A DNA stretch of 64,000 bases from Labyrinthula sp. Ha. Taxonomy: Eukaryota > Sar > Bigyra > Labyrinthulida > Labyrinthulaceae. Under the pieces are notes generated by a model. The model did not search any database. It was not told the DNA's origin and was given only the letters and a program-made list of their open reading frames with translations. Below, in pieces: positions 34,168 to 45,671 of this stretch (its first letter is position 1; every line of letters starts with the position of its first letter). The stretch is taken from contig JAALGZ010000026.1 of NCBI GenBank assembly GCA_015227615.1, positions 434,001-498,000 on the forward strand. The letters are read 5' to 3'. Both the position numbers and the translations under genes were made by a program.

Positions 34168-35190
34168 TTAAAATTTAATAATTACATTTTCAGCGCCTTT
34201 AAAAACTCTATCAAGCACTTTCAATCTCCAAAATCTTTTACGCACTAAGTCTTTTTCTGGTATGGAATGCATTTTAATTTGTGTTCCACCTGCTAAATAA
34301 TTTCTTTCCAAGAAAACAGTGTGAATAAACAGTAAAGCAGAAAAACTATTATTTAGACTTGGTAGAATTATTTCAATAACACAATCTTCATTTCTATTTG
34401 TGATAAAACTACTCAGAAGTGGCAAAAAAACTATATTTTCTTCGTTAAGATATCTTGTATTTAGTGAAAATTTTAATAAATTATATCTTAGATTAGATTC
34501 TTTCAGTGCATAAAATATTTTAATTGATTCACAATTTGGTTTTTCATAAACAAGATTTAATTCAGTTAAGCTTAGTTTATAAGTTGAAAATTTCAGTGAT
34601 TTAAACATTGGAAATAAAATATTATTAAAATCTGCATCCAGTTTTTTCAAAAACTGTTCTTTCTTATCAAAGAACTGTCGAATATAGAAAAAACCAGTTT
34701 CAAACTCAACTTTTTTCATTTTAAGTTCTTTAATTTTCACATATTTTTGAAAGTTTTTAAATAAGTATTTATTATTTTTTCCATCTTGAAGTTTCAAAAG
34801 ATTTACAGCTATTTCTTTTTCCAAATTTCGTATTGACAAAAATAGTTCTTTCATAAGTTCTTCAGTAATTTTAACTGATTGGATTCTTAAATCTCTCAAA
34901 CTAATATTAGAAACCAAAACTTTCAGAACATTAATATCTGTTTTACTCAACATTTCAATATTTTCAAGAGATAATTTTGAAAACGAGACGCTATCTAAAT
35001 TTATCCAAGTATCATCAGAAATTGGGGCTTCCCCAGCTTTTAAGCTAGCCCGCATAATTGAAAGCTTGTCCGTATCAGGATAGATATACGTTAACAACAA
35101 CGTAGCCATTAATTTTGCTTCTTCCGCTGTGAAATTCACAGAATCATTCGTTCGTTTTTTCAGAAAGTTTTGGCGCAGTTTTCTTAACAT
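34168..35190 (-). CDS. Unknown 340-residue protein
   Basis: Start taken at the ATG at 35188-35190 (an upstream TTG is in frame but unlikely). I do not recognise the family. The sequence is rich in Leu, Lys, Asn and Phe with alternating hydrophobic positions such as LKVLVSNISLRDLRIQSVKI and LSLTELNLVYEKP, which suggests irregular leucine-rich-repeat-like strands, without a clean repeat consensus. The basic N-terminus (MLRKLRQNFLKKRT) is not a convincing targeting signal. No membrane segment. It is convergent with the SulP gene, and the tight 23-bp spacing suggests a compact host island. It could be lineage-specific. Confidence 0.6.
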   Translation of the reverse strand: MLRKLRQNFLKKRTNDSVNFTAEEAKLMATLLLTYIYPDTDKLSIMRASLKAGEAPISDDTWINLDSVSFSKLSLENIEMLSKTDINVLKVLVSNISLRDLRIQSVKITEELMKELFLSIRNLEKEIAVNLLKLQDGKNNKYLFKNFQKYVKIKELKMKKVEFETGFFYIRQFFDKKEQFLKKLDADFNNILFPMFKSLKFSTYKLSLTELNLVYEKPNCESIKIFYALKESNLRYNLLKFSLNTRYLNEENIVFLPLLSSFITNRNEDCVIEIILPSLNNSFSALLFIHTVFLERNYLAGGTQIKMHSIPEKDLVRKRFWRLKVLDRVFKGAENVIIKF

Positions 35191-36269
35191 TGTTTTCAAG
35201 TAATCTACAGTAATGCAATATTGATGTCACAACATATTATAGAGAAGAATATCGTAGACTAAACGGTTAAATAGAAGTCTTATATCACAAGTTTGAAAAA
35301 AGTAAATGATAAAAATATTAAATTTAATACACATATTTTTTATTGAATCGATATATCATTTTATTTGGTTTTCTTCTGTTTTGCTTTGAAATCGATTTCC
35401 ATTTTCGAAATTCCTTTCTAGAATAAACAGAGTATTCAAAAAGCAGGGAAAGTGGATGTTTATACTTGTCACTTCTTATATTAATATTGTATTTTTATAT
35501 TAATAAAAGAAGCTTCATTGGAAAAAAATATAGGATCAGTTTTTGCTGCTTTAAAAATCGATATCGAATAGTAATGTAAATTCTCCTTCAAACAAGTTTT
35601 CTCAACACATAGTTTTTCGAAAAACAATTCCAAACTACATGTCAATTAAATAGTAACTCTTCAAATAAAATATATTTTTGTGTATTTGCTATAGCTTTGA
35701 AACCATATAACCATTTTTTTCAAGGAATGAACCAACCCTTTCAAATGGCTTTCTTATTACTTCAAGTAATTTTACTCAAGATAAATAGCTTCAAGAAACA
35801 TATGCTTTATCTAAGGTTAAGTAAAATAAAATTTGTACTTTCTCCTTCTGAAACTTTTTTGATTTTTTTCAGCTATTAGAAAGCTTTATCAATGTTCAAT
35901 GGAATTGTTCTTAAGAAGAGCCATGTCGAAAGTTTGCACAATTAGATATTAGTAAAGTGTTTTTTTAGGATAAAATGAAAACCTTTAAAGTCCAGATTAT
36001 GAACAATCACCTTCAATATTTTTTACCTGTATTCTTGGTGTTTGCTGAGGTATTGAAGAAGAGTGCTTCATTTCAAGGTTTATTTCAGTTTCCTTCCAGG
36101 AATCTAAAAGGTTTCATCCTAGTTTATGCTTTCTAACTAATTAATAACAGTGAAAACATAAATTCTTGCGCTTGATATATTCCTGGTCTGTGGTTATTGC
36201 TTCCAGTCTTTTGTTTGGCTTACTTAATTCCGGACTAGTTGTTACTTGAATATTCTATATACGTACTCC
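35191..36269. other. Gene-poor stretch before E2
   Basis: No supportable gene. The unknown gene's promoter must lie at its left edge. The stretch ends at the terminal repeat of E2. Confidence 0.4.
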
Positions 36270-36289
36270 AGGGTAATGCCATCATGTGG
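36270..36289 (+). repeat. Left terminal inverted repeat of E2
   Basis: AGGGTAATGCCATCATGTGG; 16 of 20 bases match the right terminus (60585-60604, read inward). The nine bases outside each end (ACGTACTCC and CGCACAGCA) do not form a target duplication. Confidence 0.7.
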
Positions 36290-37622
36290 TTTGTAAGAGT
36301 ATTATATACTTCAGCGAAATTCATGTTTCTTTTGATACAAACAGAGTAAAATATATTACCATACGCAAGAAAACAGGAAAATACCCATTACGTTTAACCA
36401 AGCTTCTATCCATAAACTGATATCCTTAAACTTCTTGTTTTTGACACAATAGAATAGCTAACCTGGAATTACAGTTAAATGCAAACATCACACTGATAGG
36501 CTCTACAAGGAAGGGAATTTTATGGAATATTGAAGGGAGAAGAGACGAATATTTTCATGAAGCCTTGAAATCATTCTGGTTTTTTTAATTTAAGCACTTA
36601 TTCTTGGTGGGCTCCCTTTTTTGATTCAAACACGAAACATTACAGCTATTCATAACGAGTACGCATTTAGGGATCAAATCTTTTACCTCTGAAAAGTTTT
36701 TTCTTTATGATAAATGATTTAAGATATAGTTTACAATAAATTTACTATTTGAGATACATAATCGTTTCTACTATTATTATATACCTCTTCCGAAATGTTT
36801 CTAAACTAACTACTAAACAATACTCGTTGCAACTTTGAATAAAATGATTGAATTTGTCTTGTCTTAGAAGTAGCCCTGCAACTTGAATACCGCAAATCTT
36901 AATCTTTTTTTACTACGATGACAGTAAAATAACCTCTATGTTTTTTGTAACATAAGAAATGCTATTATTCTGAAATATATACCACTGGGCTTTTCACTTT
37001 TAAGCTTTACTTAACCGTAATATTAACAGATTTTTAGTAGACATTAACAAAGTGGCAGGTTGAAATGGTCTCATAGATTCTCTCTGTATGTTGTTCCATT
37101 TTTCTTTTGAAAAGATCAATATGTTATAATTCTACATGTTGGCTCCAAGTTTACATGGGAAATTTTCCACAGTTATCTAGTTAAACCCTTCAAGGTGTTA
37201 TCTGAGTCTTATTAAGGCTTCGGCACTATTTAGACAATTTTAACATAATTCTTAGTAGATAACATTTTTTTTTTCTTTTTATTAAGGTCATATTAATTAT
37301 ATTTGTTGCTTTTTCGTTTATATGTTAACTCCATTCCTAAATTCCCTTTATTCAAGTGCTCTGAACACCGACAGGAACGTAGCTTAATAGATAACAAAAT
37401 CTTAGATATGCTATTCGTGATTATTACCGATACCGAAGTATTCTTCCCAAAGCAAATATAATAGAATTTTGATGTACTTACTGTTAAATCTCTCTATGTA
37501 ATACTCCGACTGGGTATATTTTTCTATCTTTGCTCTCGATAAAATAAAATAAAATCTGCATTTGCATTCCAAGATTTTTTTCTGGAAAATAAGACTCTAA
37601 GCTATTTGTTTTTGGATTCTCC
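36290..37622. other. RT-side non-coding arm of E2
   Basis: Colinear with the complement of E1 6691-8302; no gene. It contains a long T-run stretch near 37268, as E1 has A-runs at 7050. Confidence 0.6.
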
Positions 37623-40388
37623 GTGACTTTTCCTTGTTGTCCAATTTGCAGAAATAATTGCAAGAGTCTGAGAAAACATTTACTCAAAAAATATCAAGGT
37701 GATTTCAATGACGAGCTCTTACTTCAATTTATTTTTTCAAGATGTCAATGCAATCGCGCTGTTAAAAGTTTGGCTCATCATGCTAGCTACCGCAACCAAG
37801 CGTCAACTACCGAGAAGCGTAGCCCTTTAGAAACACCAGAAAATTTCTTACGTCCCCAATATGCTCCTGGCTGTGGATTAGAAGAATCTTTTCTTTTTTG
37901 TAACTCAAACCAAAGTTTTGAATCTGTTATACAAGATTTTGACTATCATCGTCACTCGTTACAAAGTGAAATTTTAGAGTCAACTTTGACAATTAAGGGG
38001 TTTGATCATTTACCCACTGTTTTGCAAAATGAAGCCCAAATCTCTACCGATCTTAATGATGCCTTTGAATTCTTAACACAGTTACCTACGAAAGAATTAT
38101 CTCTAAGCATTTCAGAATCTAAATTATTTTAGAAAAGCGTCAACTCGCTCTGTAACTCTTACAATCAAAGCCCTTCTCCAGTAAAACTTTTCAGATTACT
38201 TTGCTTACCAAAATTAGCATTTAAATCAATCATTACTAAGAACAATCTTGGCACTTTACGAAAATTCTCTACAGATTTTCCACACAAATTAGATGCTTCA
38301 GTACTACGCTCTGCCTTTAATGTAGAATTCTCTGCAAAACAATTTGATTCTTAAACAAAAATTCAACACTTACTGAAACTAAAAAAAATTAAGAAGGCTT
38401 CTAGAATTTTTTTCATTGATGGATCCGCAGTTCAACTTAGAATCACTACAGACATCAAGCAGGAGTTGATTAGAAAACATCCTTTTGAGTACCTTACTCA
38501 GTGGGAAAATTTGCTAATTTGTAACCTTAACTTTTCATTAAGCTTTGTCAAAACAGTTTTAAATCACTTTTCCTCTGACACTGGTGGTGGAGTTTCAGGT
38601 TTTGATGGGAACTTACTCAATTTAGTTAACCATTTAGAATCTTTCAAAAAAAATTTTCAAAATCTACTGATTGACATCAGTACTAGTCCTCAATGTTTCA
38701 AAGGAGCCTTAACCTCTCCAAAATTAATTGTCTTGAAGAAACCATCTGGTGGTCTACGTCCCATTGTAATTGTGGAGATTTTTTACGGCATTATACTGAA
38801 AGGGACCTTGCACATGTTGCCAAATCCCTTACTTTTAACCAACTAGGCAGTGGTTCACTTGGAGGTGTCAAACCTTTGATACATCATGCTCGAAAATGAA
38901 TTTCAGAAGGATTTAAGATTTTCTCATCTGACATCAAGAATGCTTTCAATTCAGTTTCTCGAAATTTCTTAATTCAGCAAGTGAAGAAAAGATGTCCTAG
39001 ATTGAGCAGAACATTCAACTGGAGCTATGGTTCAGCTGGAAAATTGTTTCTAAATGACGGATCTTTTCTTCAATCTAGTTCAGGTGTCAGACAAGGTGAT
39101 CCACTAGGCCTATTAGTTTTCTCCATTTCCCTTAGTGAAATAATTTTGAGGCTTTAACAAACTCTTTCAAAAGAAGAAATTTTTACTTACTTAGATGAAT
39201 TAGTAATTGTTTCAATAAAGTTTTAAGAGTCTGATCTAATCAAAAAAGTAGAAGAAGTTTTTGAATCCTTTCAATACTCATCACATCTTAAACTTTCTCC
39301 TGAAAAAAACAAAAATTTTTCCTAATCCTAATGAAAATGACTTTCTTGGTTCAACATTAGCTACTAATGAAACCTTTTTTAAGAAACATTTAGATGAATT
39401 TAATTCTAAATTAGAGAGGTTAAAACTCTTACATCATCAAGATGCCTTTTACCTTCTACGGCCATGTGTCCTTCATCAACTATTTTTTTTTCTACACACA
39501 ACATCAATCAACTCGCGCAAGGTTAAACACTATACACTTCAATTTTCTCTTTCATTGATTACTTTACATCAAAGTTCTCCTTTACATCCTTTAGTGCTAA
39601 TCTGTTACATTTACCAATCATGAACGGTGTTCTAGGGCTAATGTCTCCAACTTTAGTCTCTAAACACGGATTTAATGCCAGTCAACACCTTTCTGAGTGA
39701 CAAATGGAATGTGAGAATTTTCTTTCTGATTTTGGGGTAGTTAAGCAGTCTGATAGACTGAAAAACTCTTACAAAGAAATGATTGCTAATGCATTCCAAA
39801 CTTTGAATGAATTCAAAAAACTGTTTTACTGAAAATTGTACCGAAGTTGTATCAAAATGGTTGCATTCATTACCTGTAGAAACCAAAACTACAATTTTTA
39901 ACGCTGATTTCTGTGCAACTCTGTGTTCAAGATTGCTTTTAACTCCAACATGTAGAAATGATTGCTCGAGAGAAAGGATTACACATTTTGAGCAATGCTC
40001 TTGTTTCTCGCAAATGAAAGTTTCTCGTCATGAGAGCAATAAGTAAATTCTAGCTGACTTTTTTAGAGGGACCGGATCTACAGTTGTCTTAGAACTCTTC
40101 AATGAAAATCATGAAAGACGGGCTGATCCTTTGGTCACATCACCTCAGGGGAAAACTGCATTTGATGTTTCAGTCGTTTCCATTTCATCGAAGAAGAATT
40201 TTAAATCAATTGATTCACTGAGAGAAGCTTTGACTTCTCTAGTTGTAAAAAATAATTCCAGTGAATCAGTTGAGTTAATCAACTTAGCGCATCTAGTTTT
40301 AGGTAGGAGGATTGAATCAAAGAATAAGGAAAATACTAATTTAGATTTTGGAGGTCAATTTCAAGCGTTCGTGCTATCTGCAGGTTGA
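37623..40388 (+). pseudogene. RT with restriction-like endonuclease in element E, copy E2
   Basis: A second, more decayed copy of the RT-RLE ORF. The first segment (37623-38132) is better preserved than in E1 and begins with a Cys/His finger (CCPICRNNCKSLRKHL), as in R2-type LINEs. RT motifs follow: KKPSGGLRPI (38740), DIKNAFNSVS (38930), GVRQGDPLG (39085) and YLDE in place of YLDD (39190). The last segment (40131-40388) is the RLE with TSPQGKTAFDVSVV and an intact end. A TAA at 38352-38354 falls at the same codon as the one at 5971-5973 in E1. Several further stops and shifts are present. Confidence 0.7.
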
Positions 40389-40654
40389 TTTGTAAGTAAG
40401 ATGTCACTCGAACATATCATTAGTCATAGAAAAACAGATCCTACTGAAACGTTGCGGTAAAAATATAGGCTCTCCGTTAGCTTAATGATGCATAAAGCCT
40501 GGGCGTTCCAGCAGTGTGTTTTAGGTGTTTAAGGTGAATCAAGAACGCAATACATTAACATTTAAGGAAAGGAAAAGTTAAGAAGAAAGAAAAAGAAATT
40601 AATTTTACTGTAATTTATACTGGTGAAATATATTTTAACCTTAAGGAACTGACA

Positions 40655-41593
40655 TACCCTAACACTAATTCCATCCAGAATCAAGACCAGCTTCCTACAC
40701 AACTAGTAGGCGTTGCGAAGTTTTCCAATGTTCACTGCAAGCTCGTTGAATTCTTCTCTACCTCCCATAGAGTCGTAGATTGTAAGACGCTTTCCACGAG
40801 ATCCAGTTTAGTGAACTGCAATCAACACAAAATGATTGTCCACATGAAGTTCTGAACCAATCGCATTAACCTTCTTCGTAGGATCAAGCCAGAAATCCAT
40901 CAAGTAATTCATTGCTGCAGTAGAATCATTAAGCCACTGGTCGTCTTCCTCTCTGCCAATGCTACCCCAAATTCTTTCGTAAGTTAGACTGTGCAGAACA
41001 ATTCTTTTTTGTGTCGAGTCCCTATCCGTAATTAGGTTCAAAACGATCACTCAGAAAATCCATGATGTCTGTGTTCTGTAATCTCAGGTCAACGTTAACT
41101 GTGTTCACCACAACATTTTCTTCAACTACAGCACTTGATTCAACTGAACGTCTAATGTCTTGAGGTCTTCTGTTATCTTCATCAGAATCAACATGTAAAT
41201 GTAGCGACCCATCAGCTGCAGTGTCAAGGTAATTCATCAAGAAACTTTTAACACGTTCCATTGATGCAAATCTGTTATTGGCTAAACCAAGACCTGTACG
41301 CATGAAAAGAATGTAATTGTGGCGTAACACAGATATTTTCCTACAAAACTGAAACCCAATTCCAATTTGAAGAAGAGATTTGTAAAGCTCTGCTGTCTTT
41401 TCAAGATCCATTTCAAACAAGCTAAATCTTCCAGCTTCAATGAAACGCTGCGCCATTTTCTTCATTGAACTAACACAACTGTGAGTAGGATTCTTTACTG
41501 TAAATTCAACTCTAAGGTAAGGTCTAATTACTTTTTCTTGATTTGCAAGAACTTGAAACACATTTTCCAATTCAAGCTTTTCCCTTTTGTAAG
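40655..41593 (-). pseudogene. ORF2 of element E (copy E2), 3' part with Ulp1-like domain
   Basis: Continuous with the part at 57716-58505 before G1 inserted. The 41022-41630 frame gives a clean view of the middle of the protein (FLMNYLDTAADGSLHLHVD). The next frame, at 40808-41050, has DDQWLNDSTAAMNYLMDF, then NHFVLIAVH with the candidate catalytic His. It continues into GKRLTIYDSMGG with the candidate Asp, typical of C48/Ulp1-like proteases. Broken by a few stops; less decayed than E1 in this part. Confidence 0.6.
41589..41593. repeat. Target site duplication of G1 (left copy)
   Basis: GTAAG here and CTAAG at 57716-57720, one mismatch. The coding sense of E ORF2 continues across the two flanks, which confirms the insertion. 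Confidence 0.6.
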
Positions 41594-41832
41594 TGTTGTG
41601 TTTGAAAGTCGGAGGAGAATATGTAGTCAAAGGGAATGTAGAAAAGCTTTCAGAAGGAACTTATCAGAACTTAAAGATAACTCTTCTTGTTCTTATTCTA
41701 CACTTATGCAATTTGGTTTGCAAAGGTATTCATAAAACCAAGGTAACTAATAACCATCGTGAACTTATATTCAATACCAACAGTATCCTCCCGAAGTTTT
41801 CATATAGGAGCAAAAAAACCAGATATACAACA
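41594..41832 (-). repeat. 3' LTR of G1
   Basis: 239 bp, TGTTG...CAACA. Partner at 57478-57715; diverged relative at 28290-28519. Confidence 0.85.
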
Positions 41833-41848
41833 GCCCCACACCAGCTCC

Positions 41849-42760
41849 TTACATAACTAGAGGCACCAGGTTTCTTCCAGAAATCTTCACAACATCCCCA
41901 TTTTCCAAGCTCTTTACTTCATATAAATTGTTTCCTGCAATTTTAATAACTCTCCAAACCGTCACATCCGAGTCAAACTTCCTTAGAGTGGGATTCAACC
42001 ACCAAACTAAGGTGCTCGGAAGAATAGATTTCCCCATCATATTCTCTCTTTCCTTCCATGCCACATCTACAGCTACTCTTCTATCGTCCAGCTTCTTTTC
42101 TTTTAACTTTTCTGCTAGTCGTTTTTCTTCGTTGTTTAAGATGTTCTCTTTTAGTCCCAGCTCATACTTCCAGTCCACTCCAAATACAGCGTGGTAAGGA
42201 GTGTCACCACTCGCTTTGCTGTAAGCCGCATTCTTCTTCGTTGTAACAAAATTCAGTAACTTGGGCCAGTTAAACTTCTTTTCCTTTTTTACTAACTTCA
42301 TGATCTTCAATTGTTCACCTAAATATTTCAAGGCTCTTTCAGCGACACCATTTTGTGCATGGTCGTATAATCCACTTACTTTGTGTTTGATATTATTTCT
42401 TTCAATGAAGTCTTTGAATTCGTGACTCATCAAACACTTTTCTTGATCTAACCTTAACATGCTGGGAAATCCAAAGGTAACAAACCATCTGTTCGTCAAA
42501 ACGTCAATAAATTCACTGGTGCTTTTGCTCTTCATGGGAATATACATAGTAAAACCTGTTGCAGAATCTACGATGACCATAGCTCCTTTAAATAAGTTAT
42601 GTACTTCCAGCATTCCAAATCCGTATAAATCTAGATGTATGAATTCAAAGGGTAAGACTTCTTGTTTCTTGATGCTTGAAGGAGTGATTCTCAGTTTTAA
42701 GTTTTTTCCAATTTTACAGATATTGCAGCTGCTAACTATATTGGCAATAAATCTGCCCAT
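41849..42760 (-). pseudogene. G1 integrase region
   Basis: A 303-codon open segment with the core of a Ty3-type integrase: HLDLYGFGML near the first Asp, FVTFGFPSMLRLDQE at the second acidic site and NGVAERALKYLGEQL with the Glu. The C-terminal part (WWLNPTLRKF..VTVWRVIKIAGNNLYEVKSL) is a typical integrase tail. No chromodomain is seen, in contrast to D. It belongs to the G1 fossil. Confidence 0.8.
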
Positions 42761-42802
42761 CTTTGGCCAGAAATAGAACTTTTTAAGGATATAAATCGTG
42801 TT

Positions 42803-44143
42803 TTAAATTCCTTGGCGAGCCGTACCTTTTGCTTCGTTGTGAAAGTTTTCAACTAAAGTTTTCCTGACAGCAATGCGAACATAAGTACGCCCTAAATATT
42901 TCAGGATCCTATTCTCGAAGGTAAAGTCAGCTGTGGAGTATTTTCTGTTGTCTACTTTGAAAGATGGGACTTTTTCTTCAATGGACTTAACAGCTTCTTC
43001 GTAAAACATATCTTGGTGAACTGTATTTTCTTGCTGAATATCTGTATCCTTTAGGACGTTAATAACGAAGGATTCCGAGCCAAACACTGCCTCGGACCAG
43101 TCCTTCGGAGCACTCTTCTCTTTGACTTCCATTTGTATTTTCAAGCCTGTGGAGAAGCGGCTAAGCCAATCGCTTTTATTTTTCTCACCTTCTATATATT
43201 TCAACGTAACATCATAAGCTCCTAAAATTTCTCTATAACGTGCATATTTTGTTGGAGAATCTTTGAAAAGAAGACTCACTAATGCCTTTTGATCCGTAAA
43301 TACGGTAATTTTGAGACCAAAGATAATAGGTCTAAAGAATTCAAGACTTCTTATCACTCCTAAGGCTTCTTTCTCAACAATACTGTATTTCTGTTGCGTG
43401 GGATTGAGGGTTTTAGAAAAGTAACCCAGTACTTTAACTTGTCCTTTTCCACCATTTTGAAATAACACGTGACCAATTGTGTAGTCACTACTGTCAGTCA
43501 TAATATAGAAATGTTTATTGAAATCTGGATGTAAAAGCCCTTTTGCTTCTACTAATAAATTTTTTATTCTAATGAAAGCTGTTTCTTGTACTTGTTCCCA
43601 TAGTCTTGTAAAAAGTTCGTGCATATACTCTTTTTTGAGTAGTTTTTGAAGTGGATAAACTTCCTGACTAGAGTTGCGTATAAAAGTTCGTTGCCAATTT
43701 GCTAATCCTAGAAAACCTTTCAAAAACTTCCTACTTTCTGGGCGTGGTGCTTTGGAAATTGCCTTCGTAAATTTTCGCTCAATATTCCAACCTTCAGCAC
43801 TCAGCGACATTCCAAGGAATTTTACTTTCTTTTTACAAATTTGAAACTTGGATACTTTCAAACGTGCATCTGCAGAGTTCAACTTTTCTAAAACTGTGTT
43901 TAATCTCTCCATATGCTTCTCTTCATTATAAGAGTTAGTAAAAACGAGAATATCATCGCAATAAAAAATGCACGACTGCATATATTTCTTCATCAATAGT
44001 TCCACTAGTGTTCTCTGTAACGGTCCAGTAGAAATACTTAAAACCATTGGTAAAGCGGTGTATTGTAAAGGGGGTGTCCCTTAACTGCCAAAAGCTAGTA
44101 TTTCTCTAGACTTCTTTGCTATCGGCATATGAAAGAACGATTC
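42803..44143 (-). pseudogene. G1 reverse transcriptase (3' part) and RNase H
   Basis: Contains the RT active site in SCIFYCDDILVF, the LGMSLSAEGW connection typical of Ty3 RT, then RNase H with MTDSSDYTIGHVLFQ and TDQKALVSLLF, and a start of the integrase N-terminal region. The 5' part of the same RT is at 51361-51761, separated by D. Confidence 0.8.
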
Positions 44144-44147
44144 TCTT

Positions 44148-44435
44148 TATTCGGTTATTACTAATATCTGGTAAAATTTTTATAAATACGTCTTATTCTT
44201 GGGTATGCAATAAGAGAAACCTTAGTTCAGTTCAGTTACACTTTTTCACAAGTTCTCAGTTCTTAATTCGTATAACGGTTCGTATCTTCCAAGATTCCTT
44301 TTACGTCCCTAATTTTACACAATATGACATTACTCCAATATATCTCAAATATTAAGGTACCCACAGGAATGAGCACTTTGCTAATCCCGAGTCACTATTT
44401 CAATTCAGCTCAAATATACCAATTTATACAAAACA
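44148..44435 (-). repeat. 3' LTR of D
   Basis: 288 bp, same length as its partner at 51069-51356. Confidence 0.85.
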
Positions 44436-44883
44436 TTGCCCCATTAGCAAAGTCTCATTTCTCACTCTTATCTCAATTTTCATATCATTCTTATTATCTC
44501 CAACTTCACCACTAACACTTTTATTACAACTGAATCCAACTCCAAATCTTTACTTCCCAATTCAACAGTAATTTCTAATCTCAAACACTCTTAACTCCAA
44601 ATCTCGCATTTTCCAAATTTCCAATTCACCATAAATTCCTAATTGGCTTACTCAATACAAGCTCCCAAGTTTCAGTTTCTTACTATTTCCAATGAAATCT
44701 AAATTCAACACAAATCTTTAAGCTCCAAGTTCAACATAAATTCTCAATCATTCAGATCAACATAGAATATTCAACTTCAATACAAATATCTAGGTTCAAT
44801 ACAAGCTTTCAAGCTCAAAATCAACATAATTCCTTCAGTTCCAAGTTCAAAACAAATAATCCAAAATTCGAAGTTCACAACAA

Positions 44884-45020
44884 ATTCTCTTAAAGTTCCA
44901 AGTTCAAAACAAGTCTTCTTAAAGTTCCAAGTTCAAAACAAGTCTTCTTAAAGTTCCAAGTTCAAAACAAGTTTTCTTAAAGTTCCAAATTCAAAACGAA
45001 TCTTTCTCAAAGTTCCAAAT
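44884..45020. repeat. 29-bp tandem repeat in the 3' region of D
   Basis: Units start with TAAAGTTCCAAGTTCAAAAC at 44891, 44920, 44949 and 44978, with a partial fifth at about 45007. Looser AAGTTCAACA-like repeats extend to about 44690. It lies between the last ORF of D and its 3' LTR. Confidence 0.8.
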
Positions 45021-45080
45021 ATTTCAAGTCAACTTTCATTTCATATATCATAACATTACATTTTCTTACTCTCAAATACA

Positions 45081-45647
45081 TTACAACTCATCTCCAACAG
45101 ATATCCATCCTTTTCTCAGATTATTTTTCCTACAAAACAGATTCAAATATCGCGTCTTAGTAATAAAACATCCCTCAATCGGTTCATATATTTCCTTTGG
45201 CTTCCTACAATTTCCAGTGCTAGGAGCCATCAAAATTTCTTTGCCGAAGTTACGCTTCTCCAAATTTACTGGCAATTCACCTTTCCTACAGATCAATAAT
45301 TCTTCCACACATTTCAACGTCATGTTTCCCAAAGTAAAACGCACCTTACCATTACACGTAGTTTTAACCCACAGCACATGATCTATATACTTCAATCCCC
45401 ATTGCTGTAAACCTCGAAATATATAGTCCCTCTTCTGCTTCATCAAATCCGAAACCCGTGTTCTCAACATTTCCAATTCTACAGCAAGATCATCATTCAA
45501 CTCAGGGTATATTTTACACATCTCCTTTTCTCCTTTCAACATTTTTACTACCATCTTCAGTCTCACTTTCATATGATCCAAATTATTCCAATCATGAACC
45601 ACCACTGGTATCTTCAAATATTCTCTTTTGCTCAACTTCTCATGCAT
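45081..45647 (-). CDS. Extra 3' ORF of element D, unknown
   Basis: 188 codons, open and downstream of integrase-chromodomain. I do not recognise it. It has a basic and aromatic composition, no membrane segment and no signal peptide, so it is not an envelope gene. It starts near a helical, charged part (LKMVVKMLKGEKEMCK..) followed by Cys-containing strands (CNGKVRFTLGNMTLKCVEELLICRKG). It may be the C-terminal continuation of the D polyprotein or a small separate product. Confidence 0.5.
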   Translation of the reverse strand: MHEKLSKREYLKIPVVVHDWNNLDHMKVRLKMVVKMLKGEKEMCKIYPELNDDLAVELEMLRTRVSDLMKQKRDYIFRGLQQWGLKYIDHVLWVKTTCNGKVRFTLGNMTLKCVEELLICRKGELPVNLEKRNFGKEILMAPSTGNCRKPKEIYEPIEGCFITKTRYLNLFCRKNNLRKGWISVGDEL

Positions 45648-45671
45648 TCCGGCAAATTTCCATCTTCTCCA

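Larger units (their letters stand above)
36270..41593 (-). mobile_element. Composite TIR element E, copy E2, left segment (split by G1)
   Basis: Inverted copy of E1 (1-8322). This segment holds the RT-side terminal repeat, the non-coding arm, the RT-RLE ORF (plus strand here) and the 3' part of ORF2. It is interrupted at 41594 by the LTR of G1 and resumes at 57721 (or 57716, counting the duplicated target). Together with the right segment it is about 8.2 kb, the size of E1. Confidence 0.8.

Noticed and set aside
36261-36269. Target site duplication of E2
   Set aside because: The nine bases before the left end and after the right end do not match, so no duplication can be claimed.
44436-44880. 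Regulatory or CRISPR-like array
   Set aside because: The loose AAGTTCAACA repeats are degenerate, without unique spacers, and belong to the tandem-repeat zone of D.
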